The position numbers were made by a program, and so were the translations under genes. Positions 10,960-24,600 of a DNA stretch of 64,000 nt are shown piece after piece (positions within the stretch are counted from its first letter, which is position 1; each line of letters opens with the position of its first letter). The stretch comes from Proteles cristata cristata. Lineage: Eukaryota; Chordata; Mammalia; Carnivora; Hyaenidae. The stretch is from assembly GCA_017311185.1 (NCBI GenBank), contig JAESUZ010003091.1:992001-1056000 (forward strand), in the 5' to 3' direction. Below the pieces are notes generated by a model. The model was not told the DNA's origin and did no database searches. It saw only the letters and a list, made by a program, of their open reading frames with translations.

Positions 10960-12345
10960 ATGATGAAGACGGAGCCGCGGGGGCCCGGGGGTCCCCTCCG
11001 GAGCGCCTCCCCGCACCGCAGCGCCTACGAGGCGGGCATCCAGGCGCTGAAGCCGCCCGACGCGCCCGGGCCCGACGAGGCACCCAAGGCGGCCCACCAC
11101 AAGAAATATGGCTCCAACGTCCACCGCATCAAAAGTATGTTCCTGCAGATGGGCACGACGGCGGGGCCGCCGGGCGAGGCGGGCGGCGGCGCGGGCCCCA
11201 CCGAGGCCCCGCGGGCGCCCGAGCGCGGCGTGCGCCTGTCGCTGCCGCGGGCCAGCAGCCTGAACGAGAACGTGGACCACAGCGCCCTGCTCAAGCTGGG
11301 CACCAGCGTGTCGGAGCGCGTGAGCCGCTTCGACTCCAAGCCCGCGCCCTCGGCGCAGCCTGCGCCGCCGCCGCACCCGCCGTCCCGGCTGCAGGAGACG
11401 CGGAAGCTGTTCGAACGGAGCGTCCCGGCAGCCGCGGGCGGCGACAAGGAGGCCGCAGCGCGGCGGCTGCTGAGGCAGGAGCGCGCCGGCCTGCAGGACC
11501 GGAAGCTGGACGTCGTGGTGCGCTTCAACGGCAGCACCGAGGCGCTGGACAAGCTGGACGCGGACGCCGTGTCGCCGACGGTCAGCCAGCTCAGCGCCGT
11601 CTTCGAGAAGGCCGACTCGAGGACCGGCCTCCACCGTGGGCCCGGGCTCCCCAGGGCCGCGGCCGCCGGGCTTCCCCAGGTCAACTCGAAGCTGGTCAGT
11701 AAGCGGTCCCGGGTGTTCCAGCCGCCGCCGCCGCCGCCGCCCGCCCCGTCGGGGGATGCACCGGCCGAGAAGGAACGCGGCCCAGGAGGGCAGCAGCCTC
11801 CGCAGCACCGAGTGGCCCCTGCCCGGCCGCCCCCCAAGCCCCGGGAGGTGCGCAAGATTAAGCCCGTGGAGGTGGAGGAGAGCGGGGAGTCGGAGGCCGA
11901 GGCGGCGCCTGGGGAGGTGATTCAGGCGGAGGTGACGGTCCACGCGGCCCTGGAGAATGGCAGCACCTTGGCAACCACAGCCGGCCCCGCGCCGCCGGAG
12001 CAGCAGAAGGCCCAGGCGGCCCTGGAGGAGGCCCCGGCGACGGCGACCGTAGCGGCGCCCGAGAGGGGGGTGGGCAACGGCCGGGCCCCGGACGTGGCCC
12101 CCGAGGAGGCGGATGAGTCCAAGAAGGAGGACTTCTCGGAGGCAGACTTGGTGGACGTGAGCGCCTACAGTGGGCTGGGGGAGGACTCTGGGGGCAGTGC
12201 CCTGGAGGAGGACGACGAAGACGACGAGGAAGACGGGGAGCCCCCTTATGAGCCCGAGTCGGGGTGCGTGGAGATCCCGGGGCTCTCGGAAGAAGAGGAC
12301 CCGGCCCCGAGCCGGAAGATCCATTTCAGCACGGCGCCCATCCAA
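10960..12345 (+). CDS. PPP1R9B: PPP1R9B coding exon 1
   Basis: Encodes residues 1-462: the actin-binding region, the poly-proline stretch, the acidic run and the PP1-docking RKIHF motif. It ends in phase 0 at a gtgagt donor. The frame stays open past the donor to a TGA at 12928-12930. Confidence 0.97.
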
Positions 12346-15300
12346 GTGAGTGAGCCCCCATCCCCGCCCCCGCGCCGCCCCTGCCACGTGCACGCCGTCG
12401 CCCCCGCCTCGCCAGCCGGGTTTGGCAGGCTGAGTCAGCCCCTGCCACCCAGCCCCCTTCCCAGAAGTTACCACCCCGAGGGGGGCGTGGGGGAGTTCCA
12501 GCTGTTTGTCAGAGGGGCACGATTTTCAGGCCCGAGACAGGGCGGCCTGCCCCGACCTGCCCTCAGGTGCCTCTGCCTGCCACCTCGCCCGGGCTGCGCC
12601 GCGCCCGCATCCTGGGACACCTGCTCTCCCTTCCTCTCCCAGACGCTCTTCCCCCGGTGGCTGCCTGAGGCTGGGAGGTGTGTGTCTCTGTGTGCGTGTC
12701 CTCAGGAGACCACATTGGTCCTTACTCCACTCTGCGCGGGAGAGGTGGGGGCGCTTAGAAACACCCCCTGCTTTGACCCTGTAGAGGAGGGAGGCGCCAA
12801 GAACTTCCTAAAACGAAGGTGTAGGGGAGCGCAGCCCTTCCTCCCTCCTGTCTGCAGCCCCCGCCCCAAGTTTGCAGAAGTGAAAGAGGGAAGCAGGTCT
12901 ATGAGGGTGAGCAGGGCTGGGCCCATGTGACTGGGGGTGGGGGAGAGGCCTGGCGCTGGCGCCCAGTTCCCTGGGGTCTGTGCTGGGCCAGCTGGGGAGG
13001 GGGAGGTGCTGGGTTGCACCGGGAACGGGCACCTTGCCTGGCCCATGAGGGGGCTGGGCCTTGAAGAGAGGGGGTGGGGCTGGGAAAGCCCCCAGAATGC
13101 CTGGCAGCTGCCCACAGGCGTCTTCTCTTGGCTGCTGGGGAGGCCTGACTCCTGGGGCCTTGGCAAACTCCCAGAACTCTCGCCACATTCTCCGGGCGCC
13201 CTAAAAGGGAGCTGCCCCTTTTGGGGGTCTCAGTGCCCCACCTCCCCACCATCGCTCTTGGTGATGGGTGTGTGGCTTGTGCCAGTGCCCAGGGATCCTC
13301 AGAACAGTACCGACAGGGTCTGGGTAGGGGGACATCCCTGGGATGAATTAAGAGCCCCAGGTCACCCCACTCCCCTTCCTGCCACCCAGGAAGGGTGCTT
13401 GGCCAGCACATCCAGTCTGGACGGCCCTTTCTCACTGCCCCAGGCTCAGCTGTGCCCAGCGCCAGGTCTACTGCCCGGGGCGAGGGGGGGGGGCAGGGTG
13501 AGGGGGATGTCCAGGCCCTCGGACTCTCCTAAGGCCTGGACCCTGCCTTTACCCCTCCCCAGTCAAACCCTCATCTGTTTGCTTGAAGTTTCCAGAACTG
13601 CTCCTGGATGCCAAGGCTGCCCAAGTTTCCTCCCGTCCCTCCTGCTCCTCTCCTCTTCCCCTTCTCCCCCAGCTGGACTCTGAAAGGTGCTACTCCAGCC
13701 ACACCATTCCTTCCCCATCTGGGGCTGCGACCTTACATGTCCTTTCCCAGCCCTCCCCCTCCCCCTCCCCAGGGCGACAGGATCGGGCTGGAATGGAAGG
13801 AAGGTTATGGTGTTTCTTGGGACCCCGGCAGAGGAGGCAGAGGAGGTGGGGACCACGGAGGGAGTCAGGACCCTCCCACCCGCAACCACTTCTCTGAGTG
13901 GCCTGATCCCGTTAGAGGTGGAGTTTGGTCTTTCAGTCCTGGGCCTCTGACTGTCTATATTTGACACCTTACCCTGATTTTTGGGTAAAAAATAGCGCAC
14001 GATTTGGAGCACTGTTTCCTGACTCCCTGGTGGCCGTTGCTCGCAGGAGGGTGGGAGCCAGTGGTCCGTGCTGCCGCCTTGGTATGTCTGACTTTTGACC
14101 TTGCTGGGGACTTCCTCCTCCCCACCCTGGGCAGTGGGTCCCAATTTTTCCCCTTCCCTGCCCCCACTCCGCACTGACGCCGACTTGAGGGTCTCGGGCC
14201 CTTACGGATGGCCCAGTTGTCGCCCTTATGGAGGTTTCTGCTGAGGACAGAGAGCCCAGTTCCGTGTTGGCAGTTGGCGCGGGGGACTGGGCCCTGCGAT
14301 GGGCCGGGTGCATTGTGGTGGGTGATGTGGGGCTGGCCTGGGGCCTCTGAGGCTGGGGGCTGGGTTTCCTGCGCCGGGGCAGGGTTCGGTTGGCTAGCAG
14401 AGGGGAGGGCAAAGCTGAGGACAGCCTGGGACTGTGTTTTGGCCGAATGCACCCCCACCTGGAGGGGTTTGGTGTGAAGGGCCCCTGTCTGCTGGAGCAG
14501 AGGGTGAGGGTCCAGGGACTCATGCAAAAGTCGCCAAAGCCCGTTTGCTAGGTCCGGGGCATGAGGGCAATGCGGACAATGTCACAGGCAGACCCATTTG
14601 CCCGGGCCCGATGGGCGCAGTCTCACTCACCCTGCCCAGCCCCTGGCCAACCCGAGTGACCTTAGCGGCAGACCTGGCTTCTTATTCTGTGTGCAGACTG
14701 GGGGCTTGGAGGCCAATGGCCAGGCGTCAGGAGGCCCCTGCACGACTGAGAATGAGCTTCAAGGGGCCTGAGCTCGAGTTTCTCTGATGCGGTGAAATCG
14801 AGGGCAGTGAGTGAAGGGACCACAAAGGCCCCTCCCAGCTGCACTTCTAACCCTCTGATACCCCCCTCGCGGGAGCGAGGCTCTGGTGGGGCCTGGAGGG
14901 TGACACCGAGCCGAGTGCAAACAAAGGCCAGGGCACAAGTCGACTGCCCGCCAGGGTGCCCTGGGGAGAGAGGGCCCTGGCAGGGGCCTCGGGGGACACG
15001 GCGCTCCACCCCAGCTGCTCAGGCCTCAGGCCCCACCGTCTTGATAGAGCTGTGCCCACCCCTCCTCACCCCCGCGTGGCTCCCAAGGGGTGCCAACCTG
15101 TCGCTGCAGGCAATGAAGCGTGAATGTGTCACGGTGCCCCAAATGGTGCTCATTCACCTCCCACTGGGGGGTACCCCCCCTGGACCCAGATTCAGGCACT
15201 GTCATAGAGCCCCTGCCCTAGCTTTTCTGCTCTCTGGGGGAGGGTCGAGTTCTCCTGCTCGCACAGGAAGAGGGCCACAGGAAGGAGACAGCAGAGGGTA

Positions 15301-18300
15301 CAGGGGACGGCAAGGTAGGGCTGGCCTTGGGGCCTCCCTGCAGGCTGGGCTTACTGTGGCCCTCCTCTCCTCTCCTCGGAGAGGCTCCACCCCTGCCTGA
15401 GCCCCTTGCTCTCACCAGGGTCCTGCGCCTCTGGCCCGGCCACCTGGTGCATGGAGGGTAAGGGGCACACCTCAGAGCTGCTTCTCTGGAGGGAAACTGA
15501 GGCCCAGCCATGCAGGCCAGGCCATGTTCTCTCCTGCCCCGCCTTCTGTCACCTGAGGGGCACCTCAAGTGCAGTGCTCCCCTTTTTCCCTGGGGGTGGG
15601 GCGATCCCTCCTGCCTCTGTCCCTGACCCCAGCCTCAACTCCGAGTTCAGGTCAGCCGGGTCCTGGGTGCCTCTCTGTCCCTCTCTCTCCTCCTCCCTCC
15701 CCTCACCCTGCGTCTCACACCCGCTCCCCCCTCTCTCCCCATCTGGCATCCTCTCGATCTTCTCCATTCTCCAGACTCCCCTCCTCCACTTCCCGTCTGC
15801 TCCGGCTCAGCCCCACTCTCCTGCCATCCGCGTCTGCCCTTGTCTGGCCCTCTGGGTCCTCGCATCTCCTCCTGCCCCAGTCTCTTGGTCTGTCTGCCTC
15901 TGACCTGGAGAGTCGGCTTCCGGAGCCTGACGGTTTCTCCAGGACTGGCCTTCCTTTCCTTCCACAGCAGCCAATGCTGGTGCCCAGCTGCGGCCGCAGG
16001 AGAGAATGACGGTGTGGCGGCCAGGGACGTCCCTTTCCCTCTTGCCCCGTGGACTCCAGCGCTAGAAGGGCCTTCCCTCCGAGCGGGGGTCATCTGGGGG
16101 CTGGGGGAGGCCTGGGGCAGGACGGGGACACCAGGGGGTGGCCGCAGGCTGCCCTGGCGGCCTCCCCGCATCCGCCCTGACCAGCGGCCCCCCCGCAGGT
16201 GTTCAGCACCTACTCCAACGAGGACTACGACCGGCGCAACGAGGACGTGGATCCCATGGCCGCCTCCGCAGAGTACGAGCTGGAGAAGCGGGTGGAGAGG
16301 TTGGAGCTGTTCCCGGTGGAGCTGGAGAAGGGTGAGCCGTCCGGGCCAGGCCATGGGGTAGGGGTGGGCGCCGGGGGGGCTCTTCTCTGGCTCCAGCTCT
16401 GCCCTGGGCCCTGGGGGTGGGAGTGGGGGGCTTCCTCAGGGACTTTGGTGTCTACTCTGCCTCTGCCAGTCCCCCAGCCACACGGACTCCAGTGAGGCCA
16501 GAGCTCCCACCCCCGACCCCGTCCTGCCCCACCGTGTGCCCGTCCAGCTGCCAGGGCTGGGCATCCGGGCTCGGTGTGGGCCGCGCCATGATGGGAGGCG
16601 GGCACTGAGGGGACATCCCCGGGCTAACCGTGTCCTCACGGGCTGGGCAGGGATGGGCGGGGGCCGCTGCACCAGCACGTAGACCCAGGCCAGTGGGGTC
16701 CCCAAGGAAGGAGTGCTTGCGCTGAGCTCTGCAGAGGGGAATGCTTGCGGGAAAGAGAGAAGAGAGACTTGGCCAGATTTGGATCACGAGGGGAAGAGGG
16801 GTACGTGGGGCCTCGTAGACCGCGTGGAGGCCACCGTCTTTTCTCTCTGAGACGGACCGGGACACCATGGCAGGGCCCGGGAAAGGGCTTTTAGGAAGGC
16901 CGCCAGAGGCCGCGCTGTGGGGAGAAGGGGCCCGAAGTGGATGGGGAGAGGCCACAGTGGGGAGGACCTGGTGACGGGCCGCGTGGGAAGTGGGTGTGCT
17001 TGAGAGCGCCTTGGGAGCGAGAATCTGCAGGACCTGGTGGCCCTTCGGCCCGCCTGAGGCCGTGAGGGGGAGGGAGGAATCCAGGTGACTCCCAGGCCCC
17101 TGGAGGGAGTGGCAGACGAGAAGAGCCTGTTTGTGGGGGAAGATAAGCATTTGGATGTCAGAGGCCCATGAGACAGGAGGGGACAGCTGTGGAGGGCAAA
17201 GCAGGCGATCTTCAGTCTTTGAGGCTGGGAGTGTGCGTGAGACCAGCTCCACCGTGGCCACCCCCAGGCCGTCCCGTCCCTCTGTGCCCCTCATCTGCCT
17301 GCACCGGAGTCCCTGGCCCGCCCCCCAGGCCACCCTCAGCACGCCCTGATGCCCATTGGTTCTTGGGGGTGGGGGGTACAGAGCAGGCAGTGACCCACGA
17401 GCACCCTCGGTGGCCTGATAGAGTGTGGACAGAAGGTGTGTCCCTCACCCAGTCCTGGACATCCCCTAAGCGTGGACCTGCTGCCTGAGGTGGGGCTGTG
17501 CCCTGGGGTGACAATGGAGATGGGGGAAGGGGAGTCTCTCATCATGTCCACCCGCAAAGCCCCGGGGAACGCCTTGCCCCTGCCCCCCACCTGCCCACGC
17601 CAGCCTCTCACGACTTTCTGCTCCACAGACTCCGAGGGTCTGGGCATCAGCATCATCGGTATGGGGGCCGGGGCGGACATGGGCCTGGAGAAGCTGGGCA
17701 TCTTCGTGAAGACCGTGACTGAGGGTGGCGCAGCCCATCGGGACGGCAGGTACCACCTCCTCCTCCCCTGCTGAGCCAGGGTGGGCCCCCGTCTGTGTAG
17801 GGCTCTGTGTGGGGCTCGGGTGGTCTGGGAGCCTTACTGTGCTGGTCCAGGGGGAGCAGCGCTGAACACAACTGATGGGACCCCTGCCGTCAGGGCACTT
17901 ACATTCGGGCGGTGAGGATGGAGGACTGCCTGGAGGCGTCGTATGTCCCGGTTCTGAGTGTGCGTTGGGCTGTGGTCGGGAGAGCACGGGCACGGGGGCT
18001 GTGCTCCTGGTGGATCCCCGAGCTTTTTTGCTTTACTTAGCAAATACCGAGTGCCTGGCTCTGTGGTGGGGCTGGAGTGAGCCCTGGGGAGCCAGTGATG
18101 AGGGTCTTGCTCCTCAAGAAGCACGCGGTGTGGTGAGGCAGACAGACATCCAAGTGGACACAGAAAATATGGGAAATGTAGTATGGGGTGCCGTGAAGGC
18201 ATAAAAAGGAGGACTCGTTGTCTCTGGCTAGTAGGGAAGTCTTCTTGGAGGAGGTGATGTTGGAGCCAACACCTGAAGGATGAGCAGGAGTTAGCCAGGC

Positions 18301-18564
18301 TGAGGGGGTAGAGCGTGCAACGGGTTCCAGAATGGGGACTGAAAGCAGGGGTGTGTGGTGAGAGCATAGAGAGCAAGGGGGGTCCAGGTGCGTGGGGGGC
18401 TAGAAAGACTGGTGGGCCGTGCCTGGGGAGGAGACGCTCCTCGTGTGTGTGCATGTAAGCGCATGTGTGCTTGTGCTTGGCATCTGAGGCCGGAGGGGTC
18501 AGAAGGTTTGGGAAGGGCCTTCTGAGCCCCAGGCAGCCCAGTGGCCCTGCCGTGGGCCACTCCG

Positions 18565-18615
<51 letters not shown>

Positions 18616-21600
18616 GCAGGGGGGAAGTGGGATGGGCTTTAGGGCATCCCCAGATATCAGGGGTGCCTTGGGTTGGTGCCTCCAAACCTGGACCCCTCCA
18701 TGTGACAGAGGTGAGTGGGTGCCCCTGCGAGGGCCGGCTGACTTGGGGTCATGTTGCCGGACTCTGGGTTGCCTCGTTCAGGGTGCTTCTGCCTGCTGTG
18801 GCCCAAGTGGCACAGGGGGATGGACGGACAAAAGGAAGGTGACAGCCTCCGCTCTTTCGCTTACCCGCTCACTTGAATTTCCAGAGCCTTCTCTGTGGTC
18901 ATCTGTTGGCGGTGTGGGGAATGTGTGTCCGTGTGAGAGAGTGGCCGCATGTGGGGCGCACAGGCGGAGGGGGGGAGCTCTTCACAATAGGCCGTTTCCT
19001 CCATTTCCGCATAGGAGGCCGGAGAGGAGGCCTGGAGCTCCATGGGAGGTAGGAGTGGAGGAAGGCAGTGGCCAGGGGTCCGGCCAGTTCCTTCCTGCCC
19101 GTCCCTCTCCTTGTGCGGAGAAGTAGGACCTCTGGTGCCACACCAGGACCGCGGTGGCGGCTGTGTGCCCCGGGGAGGGTGCCGTGAGCCTACGGGCCGG
19201 TGCGTGAGCACGACGGTTTGCTACATGGCTCTTGGCCATTTGGCAGAAAATCTGCAGACCCAGGTCTGCAGACGTGAACTTGTAAGCGGACCATGTGTCA
19301 CCTGTGCGTTGGGCCCCTGGCAGCATGCATGGCGGTAACAAACTCAGGATGCTGCCCTCCTCTGTCGGGTGTCACGGAGGAGGGGCCAGGGGTGTGACTG
19401 TCACCACTCCGGGTCCCGCATGCCTGTGTCTGCTTTGCCTGCCCGGGGCTCACCGCCCACCGGTGAGCCTGGAGGATACCTGACCCTCCGGCCTCATGCA
19501 TTTTACGCAAGTAGACAAAGTACCGGGGCCCAGTGGGGACTGAGCCTCAAGTTCCGGATGGGAGGGGGACCGCCTCTATCTCAGCTGCGGTTCCCCTGTG
19601 AGCCCCGCTAACCAGTGTGGCCTCTCCCAGGATCCAAGTGAATGATCTCCTTGTGGAGGTGGATGGCACGAGTCTGGTGGGAGTGACCCAGAGCTTTGCA
19701 GCCTCTGTGCTCCGGAACACCAAGGGTCGCGTGCGGTAAGGGCCGGGAGCTGGGGGCTGGGTGGGGAGCGGGAGCGGATGGAGGTTTGGCCCTCGTCCTG
19801 GCACTCAGCCCACCAGGCCGCACCCGGCTAAGGTTCTGGGTAGCCCCCCTTATAATTTTTTTAGATTAGTGTTTATTTTTATATATTATGAAAAAGAGAG
19901 AGCAGCAAGCAGGGGAGGGACAGAGAGAAAAAGAATCCCAAGCAGGCTCCGCTCCGTCAGCTCAGAGCCCAACGTGGTGGGGCTTGAACTCACAAACCCT
20001 AAGATCATGACCTGAGCCGACTCCGAGAGTCGGACGATTAACCAGCTGAGCCACTGGATGGCCCACCTTATAGAGGGGCTGCCGCGGCCTCCCCTGCCCG
20101 AAAGAACTGCTGTGCCCGCATCCCTGTCCCTTGCTTGCTGTCCTCTCCCAAGCCCCTGAGCCCGGCTGGCCACCAACACAGCCTTCAAGGCCCGTGGCCC
20201 GCTACACCTCCAGACTGGCCTCTTGGATTTATTCTTCCCTCACGTGTCCATCACTAACTCACCAGAGAACCAAGATGTGCAGGGAGACTTGGTCCAGATT
20301 GGAGCCTCCCCACCAGGCCCCTTCATCCTTCCCTCCTCACCCCTGTGCGGTCCTGGGGGCCTTACCTCCCTTGGCCTGTCAGTGAAGGGAACTGGGTTCT
20401 AGGCTCCTTGTGTCCTGCTCCCGCATAACATTCAGGGACCACCCCCCGCCCCCTCCAAGAGGGGCACTGCCCCCAGGAAAGGGCGGTGGACAGAAACAGG
20501 ATGTGGGTGGCCACGGAGAGGAGGGGCTGGTGCCTGGAAGTTCCACTGTTTCCTCTCTGTCCTAATCTCCACGCACCATCATCCCGCCCCTTCCTGAAGC
20601 TTGGGGGCTTAGAGGTTACACACAATGCCCCTCCGCAGCCCCAGGGCAGCGTCACCATCCCCCTGCCTCGTTTTCTCTTCTGTCGTGGAGGAAGAGCCCC
20701 CCTGGCCAGGCAGCTTCTGAACTCCTGTCCCCTGCAGCCCAGCAGGGCGGGTTTGACCGACATCGCCCCTGCCCCCAAACTGGCTGCCAGGGTTAGTGGG
20801 CCTTGTGCCTCCCTGGGGAAGGAAACCCAGTAAGGGCCCCCGGCTCCCCCATTCATTATTAACACTCCACGGCCTCTGAAGTCGGCCCTCTCGTTTCACC
20901 TCCCTTGGGAGGGTCTGGGTGTGGAGGTGGTGCACCAGTGGGGAAGGATGGTGGCGATACCCAGGCGAAGACGGAGGCGAAGGCATATGACGCTGATGCC
21001 CCTGCAGGTTTATGATCGGCCGGGAGCGGCCGGGCGAGCAGAGTGAGGTGGCCCAGCTGATTCAGCAGACCCTGGAACAGGAGCGATGGCAGCGGGAGAT
21101 GATGGAGCAGAGATACGCCCAATATGGGGAGGACGACGAGGAGGTAGGGACTCCCTGCCTGACTGCGCGCATCATCGCCCCCTGGTGGCTGGACAGAGCA
21201 TTACAACCATCCTTGGACCCCTGCTTTCCCAGGCCTCGTAAAGAAGGCGAGGGGCGCCCGTCCCTACCCTGGGGGGGATCCCTACCTTCAAAGAACACTT
21301 GAGTCTTATGGCAGGAATCATACTTTCTGTCTTCAGAGAGCCTTCTTGCTCCTACAAGAAAAACACACCTCCTTCAAAGAGTCCCTCCTCTGGCGGGAAG
21401 GCGTACAGGGCCTCTACCCTCAGGGGACCCATAGTGTAAAGGGAAAAGCACAGGCTGTGTCCTATGGGGGGAACTACCGTGCTCTCAGGGGACTCCCCAG
21501 AAGGTGCCAACCACGCCTACTACTGCCCTGGGCCCAGCTTGAACCACGCCCCCGGGCAGCACCCCCCCAGCCTGACTTGGGCAACCTGTTGCCAGTCTAA

Positions 21601-24600
21601 GCGCTGCGCATCAGGGCCAAGTGAGCCTGGGGTGGACAGGGTGTGCTGTCCCCTCCCTCCCTTCACAGACGGGAGAATATGCCACCGACGAGGAAGAAGA
21701 GCTGAGCCCCACGTTCCCAGGCGGCGAGATGGCCATCGAGGTGTTTGAGCTGGCAGAAAATGAGGATGCCTTGTCCCCCGTGGACATGGAGCCCGAGAAG
21801 CTGGTGCACAAGTTCAAGGAGGTGGGCAGAGGGGGAGGGGGCCCCGGGCTGGGGGAGGGCACAGGCTGGCAATTATCCCGCCCTGCGGAGCGGTCCCCTC
21901 CGGCCAGAGCTGAGCGCCTGCCTCTCCGCCCCCACAGCTCCAGATCAAGCATGCCGTGACCGAGGCAGAGATCCAGCAGCTAAAAAGGAAGGTAAGAGTA
22001 TGGCGGGGGGAGTGGGGTCTGAGGGCTGGCGGGGGGAGATGACCCCCTACCTCCACACCTGTGGACGCTGCCACTCATCCGTCACCTGCGGGCAGACTCA
22101 AAACATGCTACTCTGAGGCAAGGGAGCGTGGTGTAAAAAGCGTGAGCTCTGGACCCATCCGTGCCACCATCCGCTCGCTGCCCTGTGCCTCAGTCTCCTC
22201 ACCTACAAAATGGGACGATAATAGGGCCAACACTGTAGGATCATTGAGGGGATTTGAGGGCATAACGCGTATACAGTCCTTAGCACAGCACCTGACACGT
22301 AATATAGGTGCTCAAAAAAAAAATCAAGCTGTGAGCGATTACGCCGAATGACACTAGGTTGCACTAGATGTAGTCTTCACATTCGTGGTGTCTCATACAG
22401 GTCCCCTATACAGCCCGGTAATGTAAGCTACTCAGTGATCTGCCCACTGACACGTGCCAGCCAGGACCCCAGGCACGTAGTAGCCCCAGGCCCACTCCCC
22501 AAGGTCTCTTAGAAACGCCCACTCGGCATCGACGCAGAGGCTCCTGCTTCACGGGACTGTATACCCAGGTGATCAGCCTGTACATGTAGACACTCTGTAT
22601 TCATCAGCTGAGACCCACAGGCATGACCATCCTGCAGGACGAGGGTCCCAGGACACGTGTGTTCTCACAGCAGGGCTCACGCTGATGGTACCAGATGGTA
22701 ACACGCATTACATGCACAAACACACATACATCCCATGCACGGACACCCTCTCAGAGCGCCCACGTGCTCGCAGGCATGTTGATACATGGGCTTCCTGTGC
22801 AACGTGGGTATTGGGCACCTGCTGGGCCAGGACATTAGAGCCCCCGCTGCCACGGGGCTTCTGGTATGGTGGGGGGCAAGGGACTTGGGGCCACACAGCC
22901 TCAGTCCACCCACCACACACGAAAGGAGGAGAGGTCACCGCTGGGGGCCGGGCCGGGTTTAGGAGACTGAGGCAGAGGAAGGGCACTCCCAGGGGGAGTG
23001 AGGCTGAGCTTGGAGGAGGCCTGCCGGCTGTGGGAGCCATTCCTACGCGGACAAGGTGGGAGGCGGTGCTGGCCCGCCGAGATGGGCTGAGCCTCGCAGG
23101 GTCCCCACTCCCCGCTGAGGACTCTGGCCTTGGTCCTGTGGCCACAGGGGGTGTATAAAGGGGCAAAGGTCACTGCCTGTGGGGCCGGAGGACATGGGGG
23201 TGGGCAGGACTTGGAGGCTGGCAAACCAGTCAGAGGCCCTGGTGGTGTCCTGGGGGGCGTGGTGGCCGGGGCTTCCCAGAGGGCAGGCGGAGGGTATGGG
23301 TAAGAGGGACGGGTCGGAGCTGCGTTTCTGAGGCCAAGATGATGGGCCCCGCTCTGTGCAGGCCACAAAGGCGAGGGGGAGCGCCAAGGGTCCATTCCTG
23401 CTTTGTGTTTGTAAAGGCCTGCAGGGTACCGTCCACCTGCCCAGCCCTGGTTCCAGTCCCTATGGGGGCAGATGCACATTTGACACCTGCCCTTGTGCGG
23501 CTCAGTGCACGCGCTGGTGTCTGCATCCTTACCAGCTGGCACGGGGCTCCAAAGGGGGATACAGGGGTGTCGAGCTCCTAGAGCAGGAGAGCCTGATCCA
23601 GCCTGAGTGTGTGTGTGTGTGTGTGGTGGGGGGTGCTGTTGGAGGGAATCACAGGAGACTTCTCTGGGGAAGTGATATGCTGAGCAGAGGGCCGAAAAGT
23701 AAGCTAGTGGGAGACCATGGGGCAAGGGAGAGAGCAGGTGGGGGAGGGGAGCAGAGGGAATGGCACCGGCAAAGGCCCTGTGGCAAGAGGGAACGTGGCA
23801 GCTCTGAGGATTTGCAGGAAAGCCCACGTGGCTGGAGCACAGCAGGCGGCGTTCGCAGGCGTTCGCAGCCAGCGAGCTCGGAGGGGCAGGTAGGGGCTTG
23901 AGGCTGAGCCCTGGCATGGCAGTGAGATCACAGGAAGGAGGAATAGATTTGTGCGGGCGGGGTGCCTGCGAGGAACGTGGATAAGGTGGGAGAGAGGAGC
24001 CGGTATTGTGTGGGAAGCTGCAGACGCAGGGACTGGTCAGCAGGGCCAGAGCTGCGGAGGTGACAGAGGGCGACGGCGACCCTCACCTGCTCTGCTCTTT
24101 CCCGTCCACCATCTTCCTGTAGCCCTGAGAGCTTGGCAAGGCAGGAAGCAGTCTCATTTCACAGACGGGAGGACTGAGGCCTATGGCCGAAGGTGCCTTG
24201 CCACAGGTCAGAGAGCTCTGCGGGGACTGGACTGGGCCTCTGGCCCGCTAGGTGTGTGCACGGCGCAGGGGCCCGGGCTGGGAGCTCTGAGGCCGACCTC
24301 CCACCTCTTCCCTCTCCAGTTTTTAGTTCTCAGGCTCAGCCAAGGACAGTTCCTAGTTCGTGGGGGGTGGGGCGCACGGGCAGTGGGCTCCACCTCTGCA
24401 GGAATCATCCAGAGACCGGCCCCAGGGCCAGGATGGGGGCGCCCTGCAGCCCGCACTGACCCACGGCTACTCCCTCTGCAGCTGCAGAGCCTGGAGCAGG
24501 AGAAGGGGCGGTGGCGGGTGGAGAAGGCTCAGCTGGAGCAGAGCGTCGAGGAGAACAAGGAGCGCATGGAGAAGCTGGAGGGCTACTGGGGCGAGGCCCA

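Larger units (their letters stand above)
10180..12420 (+). promoter_or_regulatory. PPP1R9B: PPP1R9B CpG-island promoter region
   Basis: Dense CpG and GC-rich sequence begins about 0.8 kb before the start codon and runs through coding exon 1. No TATA box is evident. A 26-codon upstream ORF and a poly-T tract sit between the GC-rich block and the start codon. The transcription start cannot be placed from sequence. Confidence 0.7.

Noticed and set aside
10837..12474. 545-codon open frame on the - strand across PPP1R9B exon 1
   Set aside because: It is the antisense shadow of a GC-rich coding exon; its Arg/Gly/Leu-rich product has no recognisable family and the sense frame is spinophilin.
22685..23158. 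Long ORFs in PPP1R9B intron 7
   Set aside because: No recognisable domain; the region contains old repeats and no conserved exon signature.
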